This document shows positions 22,200-25,295 of a stretch of 25,295 nucleotides of DNA, piece by piece. Numbering within the stretch: the stretch's first letter is position 1; every line of letters begins with the position of its first letter. Both the position numbers and the translations under genes were made by a program. This stretch comes from a virus: positions 1 through 25,295 of the IMG/VR virus record IMGVR_UViG_3300031392_000015; one strand, 5' to 3'. Below the pieces are notes generated by a model that ran no database searches, was not told where the DNA came from, and saw only the letters and a program-made list of their open reading frames with translations.

Positions 22200-22850
22200 A
22201 TGGAATATAAATTATCGGAAGTAGATTTTAAAATAAAAACTTTTGCTGACAAGCAAGGTTCAGACTACTTTCCTTTACCAATAATATTAAATTATTTCAA
22301 AACTGCAACTTTAGATTTTGTAGGAGAAAAAGTAAAGATTATAGAAAAAACACAAGAAGTGGTCGATGATATTCGGCCACTAATTGTTCCTACTAAGCTT
22401 AACATTATAAAAGACCCAAACGACAACTCAAGATACATTTCAGGCTTACCAGTGAATTATTTCAGAGTACTAAGCTATGATATCATTTACAATGATGGAA
22501 CACGCTGCAGAAGAGCTGATGTACTTAGACAAGGCGAATACAAGATTGCACATAACAACCCAAACCGAACACCTACAAAACTTTATCCTTTAATCACACA
22601 AGAAAGCAATCTTTACCAAATAGATATTGGTGAAAACGATGTTGTACCTCGGTACATGAAATTGATTTATTGTAAGCAACCTAATTTTGCAACAGTTTCA
22701 AACACTAATGTAAGAGCAGTCAATCTTCCAGATGAAGCTATAGAAAAAATAATATTGAGTACAGTAACTAGATTGTTTAATAGTACTGGAGATCAAAGAA
22801 GTCAATCTAATTATCAGCTTCAAGAAGCTTTTAGAAAATTCAATAAATAA
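22200..22850 (+). CDS. Head-tail connector / ring-like protein, 216 aa
   Basis: A helical N-terminus (SDYFPLPIILNYFKTATLDFVGEK) and a beta-rich middle lead to the C-terminal segment NLPDEAIEKIILSTVTRLFNSTGDQRSQSNYQLQEAFRKF. This last part, 'lP..ai..ii...v..l.....d.r......' followed by a helix, is typical of head-completion and adaptor proteins in tailed phages. The protein after it overlaps its stop by one base (TAATG), and the gene ending the window has a similar C-terminal helix pattern, so a set of stacked neck rings is likely. Role inferred from context. Confidence 0.65.
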   Translation: MEYKLSEVDFKIKTFADKQGSDYFPLPIILNYFKTATLDFVGEKVKIIEKTQEVVDDIRPLIVPTKLNIIKDPNDNSRYISGLPVNYFRVLSYDIIYNDGTRCRRADVLRQGEYKIAHNNPNRTPTKLYPLITQESNLYQIDIGENDVVPRYMKLIYCKQPNFATVSNTNVRAVNLPDEAIEKIILSTVTRLFNSTGDQRSQSNYQLQEAFRKFNK

Positions 22851-23557
22851 TGAGAACAGAAGCCGACATCATTTATGGAATATGGGATATAGTGCGCGCT
22901 GGAGAAGTTAATGCTGATGATCCTATCAACGAACGTTTGATGCGTGCGTTTTTAAGAATACATCGAGGTAAGCTTTTAACTAGATATTGTAACAATGGAA
23001 TGGAATTACCTGATGAGGTTTTTCAATATATTCAAAAAGATTTTTTCAAAAAAGACGGAGTTAATCTAGTATCTGAAGTAATGCCAAAAGTAATAAGATT
23101 CAAAGATAACTTTGGAATTCAGATTACTATTGATGGTTATGATATTTCAATGGTTAATGCTTCTTCATGGAGAAGAGCATTAAAAGATAGATTCAACAAA
23201 TATCATCCGTTGGCTAAATTTATAAACAATAGAGTTGTTATTTATTCAGGTCAAATACAACCTGATCTGCTTGAAGATTTTTCTTCTTCTCATTTAAACT
23301 CTATTGTTCAAATGCTTAAAGATTTAGAAAATGAAGAATTAAAAAAAATAGGTATGCAAGCGGTATTAGTTGATCCAGACGACGGTTCAGGCTACAACTT
23401 CACTAAAAGCCCTTATCCTATGCCAGACGAATTAATTGAAGATCTTATTAATTCAGTCAATGCAAGAGAATTTAATTTGTTTCTAAGAACTGCTTCTGAT
23501 GAAACAACTAATATGAGAAACGATGCGAAACAGCAAAACGATAGCCCGGAGCTCTGA
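22850..23557 (+). CDS. Conserved structural (neck/ring) protein, 235 aa
   Basis: It starts MRTEADIIYGIWDIVRAGEVNADDPINERLMRAFLRIHRGKL with a helical first third, then beta strands. It ends in SPYPMPDELIEDLINSVNAREFNLFLRTASDETTNMRNDA. The 'YPMP.ELI..L...I...E........sDe.ND' ending is one I associate with crAss-like neck proteins that follow the capsid genes, but I make no firm family claim. Its start overlaps the upstream gene (TAATG) and a terminator hairpin lies 48 bases after its stop, so it ends the connector sub-operon. Confidence 0.7.
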   Translation: MRTEADIIYGIWDIVRAGEVNADDPINERLMRAFLRIHRGKLLTRYCNNGMELPDEVFQYIQKDFFKKDGVNLVSEVMPKVIRFKDNFGIQITIDGYDISMVNASSWRRALKDRFNKYHPLAKFINNRVVIYSGQIQPDLLEDFSSSHLNSIVQMLKDLENEELKKIGMQAVLVDPDDGSGYNFTKSPYPMPDELIEDLINSVNAREFNLFLRTASDETTNMRNDAKQQNDSPEL

Positions 23558-23604
23558 TGTTGAGGTCATAAACATAGATTTCTTTTATAAAATATTTGCA
23601 AAAC

Positions 23605-23632
23605 AAAAGAGAAGGTATCACCCTTCTCTTTT
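23605..23632 (+). terminator. Hairpin terminator after the connector genes
   Basis: A perfect 11-bp stem (AAAAGAGAAGG with CCTTCTCTTTT) closes a six-base loop. The T-tract is part of the stem (TTTT) rather than a long run after it, so termination may be partial. Confidence 0.8.
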
Positions 23633-23738
23633 CTGCATTGGAACAAAAGTAAAAAGACAACGAAAAAAAATAGTTACTTTGCAGCTGTTTAAAAAAATAG
23701 TCAAAGAATACCTTAAAGTTTATTTTTACGATTTTTAT

Positions 23739-24065
23739 ATGAATGATTTACCAATATATTTTCCGCTTGGTGGTTTAATGAAAAAAGTTATATACCCAAA
23801 ATGGGTTAGATATATGGCCAAAGGTAAATCTGAGAAAAGAATATCTGGTGGAAATAATTCTATTGGATTTTTTTGGTTTATGAGAGCTAGCCAAAAAATG
23901 AACTATCTAGTTAATATTAAAAAGCTTACAGGTACTACTAATCAGATACCTAAAATTGAAAATTTATACACAAGCCAAAAAAACAAAGATTTATTACCTA
24001 TCTTTAAACAGGAATTAAAGAAGGCAAAATCTAATAAAACATTGTATTTATGTACTCTAACTTAG
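23739..24065 (+). CDS. Hypothetical basic protein inserted among structural genes, 108 aa
   Basis: The frame is open from 23523, but the first part overlaps the previous gene and the terminator, so I chose the ATG at 23739 (MNDLPIYFPLGGLMKKV). The protein is basic with aromatic clusters (IYPKWVRYMAKGKSEKR, IGFFWFMRAS). I do not recognise it. A TTACTTTG sequence at 23674-23681 is one base off the TAnnTTTG promoter box and would give a leader of roughly 50 bases, so the gene may be transcribed separately. Its end overlaps the next structural gene by 16 bases. It may be an accessory gene carried in the late block; an in-frame TTG near 23679 is an alternative start. Confidence 0.55.
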   Translation: MNDLPIYFPLGGLMKKVIYPKWVRYMAKGKSEKRISGGNNSIGFFWFMRASQKMNYLVNIKKLTGTTNQIPKIENLYTSQKNKDLLPIFKQELKKAKSNKTLYLCTLT

Positions 24066-25295
24066 TGCTTTTTGATAGCATTTTAGAATCGATTAAAGAC
24101 GATACTGGAATGACTAATCTTACTAATTTACTTCCTCGCATTAGAAGGCTTGTCTATCGTACTGAAAAAGACATAGGTTTTGGAGCTAGTCTTATTCTCA
24201 GAAAAGTAGTTTACAAAACAAGTGATAACACTATAATCTATGATGGTTATCAATACAAACTTAAACTTCCTGATGATGTTGTTCATATAGAAAAAATAGG
24301 CATTTGTGAAGAAAATAAAATCTGCCCTGGAGATTATAGACTGCAAGGTAATTGGATGTTTTTTTCTAAAAAACAACAATTAGAATCATTCACTTTGTTG
24401 TACTATACATTGCTTACTGACGGTGAAGGTAATCCTATAGTCTCAGAAAATCATCTTGAAGCAGTTGTTTCAGGAATTTGCTATTACTTGTATCGTCCTA
24501 AACGATTTGTAGACAAAGGTTCTCGAGCTACTTACAGAGACATGGAAATATATTATCATAACCGCATTGGAGAAGCGCGTGGAGATGATGTCTGGCCATC
24601 TACTCCGCAAGAATGGGCTAAGATATCAGAAGTGTTGCGTTACAGTACTAGAGACGCTTTTATGTATTCTAGCACGGAACAATGTTTTAAAAATGTACCA
24701 GAAAGCGTTTTAACTACTGGTGGCAATCCTCCTGCGTTTGCAGATATTCATTACCCAGAAGATCCTACTGAGCCAGGAGGAGGTGGTTTAGGTGATGGAG
24801 ACGGCGGAGGCGGCGGCGATATCGATCCGACTATGCCAGAAGTTAGTATAAACATTTCAAGTCAATTTGTAGAGAGAGGAACTTCTTTTGAAGAAACAGT
24901 AGTAATTACGTTTGTACAAAACGATGCTGGAGCTTTAATTTCTTATTCTTTAGAAAAAGACAGTAAAGAAATTTCAACAACTCAATCAACACCAGTCAAT
25001 TATTTAATTTTAAATCAATTTACTATGCAAGGAAAAGCTATTTACGAACCAGGAATACAATTCCCAGAAGGAACAGCAGAATCTGAACTTGCTACATTAA
25101 CTGAAGTTTTACCACAATGGAAAGGACAAAAAAATAATGATGTAAGTATGAACAATCAATCTTACAGCAATCTAAATTCTGTTTTAGAAAAATTTGTACA
25201 ACAAGGCTCTAATGCTAGTATTACTGTTTCAGCAGGCAACTATGGATTTTTCATAAGCACAAGTCCAAATGCAGTAATAAAAGAAGACAATTTAG
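24050..25295 (+). CDS. Tail/adaptor protein with poly-Gly hinge and Ig-like region, partial
   Basis: The ATG at 24050 (MYSNLVLFDSILES) opens a frame that runs off the window after 415 codons. Residues 1-200 look like an adaptor or connector domain: a helical start, a beta middle, and HLEAVVSGICYYLYRPKRFVDKGSRATYRDMEIYYHNRIG, similar in layout to the 216-residue gene's end. Residues 243-256 are mostly glycine (EPGGGGLGDGDGGGGG). After the hinge comes a beta-rich part (PEVSINISSQFVERGTSFEETVVITF...) resembling an Ig-like domain. A neck protein carrying a flexible exposed domain, perhaps for fibre attachment or surface binding, is the likely role. It overlaps the previous gene by 16 bases. Confidence 0.7.
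   Translation, partial: MYSNLVLFDSILESIKDDTGMTNLTNLLPRIRRLVYRTEKDIGFGASLILRKVVYKTSDNTIIYDGYQYKLKLPDDVVHIEKIGICEENKICPGDYRLQGNWMFFSKKQQLESFTLLYYTLLTDGEGNPIVSENHLEAVVSGICYYLYRPKRFVDKGSRATYRDMEIYYHNRIGEARGDDVWPSTPQEWAKISEVLRYSTRDAFMYSSTEQCFKNVPESVLTTGGNPPAFADIHYPEDPTEPGGGGLGDGDGGGGGDIDPTMPEVSINISSQFVERGTSFEETVVITFVQNDAGALISYSLEKDSKEISTTQSTPVNYLILNQFTMQGKAIYEPGIQFPEGTAESELATLTEVLPQWKGQKNNDVSMNNQSYSNLNSVLEKFVQQGSNASITVSAGNYGFFISTSPNAVIKEDNL

Overview
The window looks like part of the genome of a tailed phage infecting a Bacteroidota host, most likely a crAss-like (Crassvirales) podovirus. Three things point there. The right half holds TerL, a portal with a long helical C-terminus, an acidic protein, a major capsid protein and a run of connector or ring-like proteins in one orientation. 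Genes begin after A/T-rich leaders with no good Shine-Dalgarno sequence. Promoter-like sites resemble the Bacteroidota TAnnTTTG box. The lineage call rests on gene order and protein character read by eye, not on a database search.

Left block (1-5997, minus strand): tightly packed small genes, often overlapping by ATGA or a few bases. Recognisable members are a DUF4313-like protein cut by the window edge and a RadC/JAB (JAMM-motif) protein. The rest are membrane, zinc-ribbon-like or unknown proteins. Several start with the same CAAG(G/A)-(T)TATG leader.

Centre (5998-8637): this is the regulatory heart of the window. A 590-base non-coding stretch carries five 19-bp palindromes (TGTAACAA-N3-TTGTTACA) between a minus-strand and a plus-strand promoter-like site. 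It leads into a winged-helix, RepL-like protein, so it is a candidate replication origin or operator cluster. Next come three minus-strand genes of unknown function, two of them preceded by an identical 95-bp repeat. A second divergent intergenic region with two strong hairpins follows. This section is visibly richer in G+C than the structural genes.

Right block (8638-25295, plus strand): it opens with small genes, including a probable Acb2/Tad1-type helical-hairpin protein that could be a cyclic-nucleotide sponge against CBASS or Thoeris defence. Then comes a chaperonin module: a divergent GroES-like protein, a helical protein, a full-length GroEL homologue and a KTSC-domain protein. After two small genes and a strong terminator comes the virion module: pre-TerL gene, TerL, portal, acidic scaffold-like protein, MCP and connector proteins. 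A terminator separates off one small gene, and the window ends inside a tail or adaptor protein with a poly-glycine hinge. Stable hairpins precede TerL and MCP, and G.U pairs in them show that the structures belong to the plus-strand RNA.
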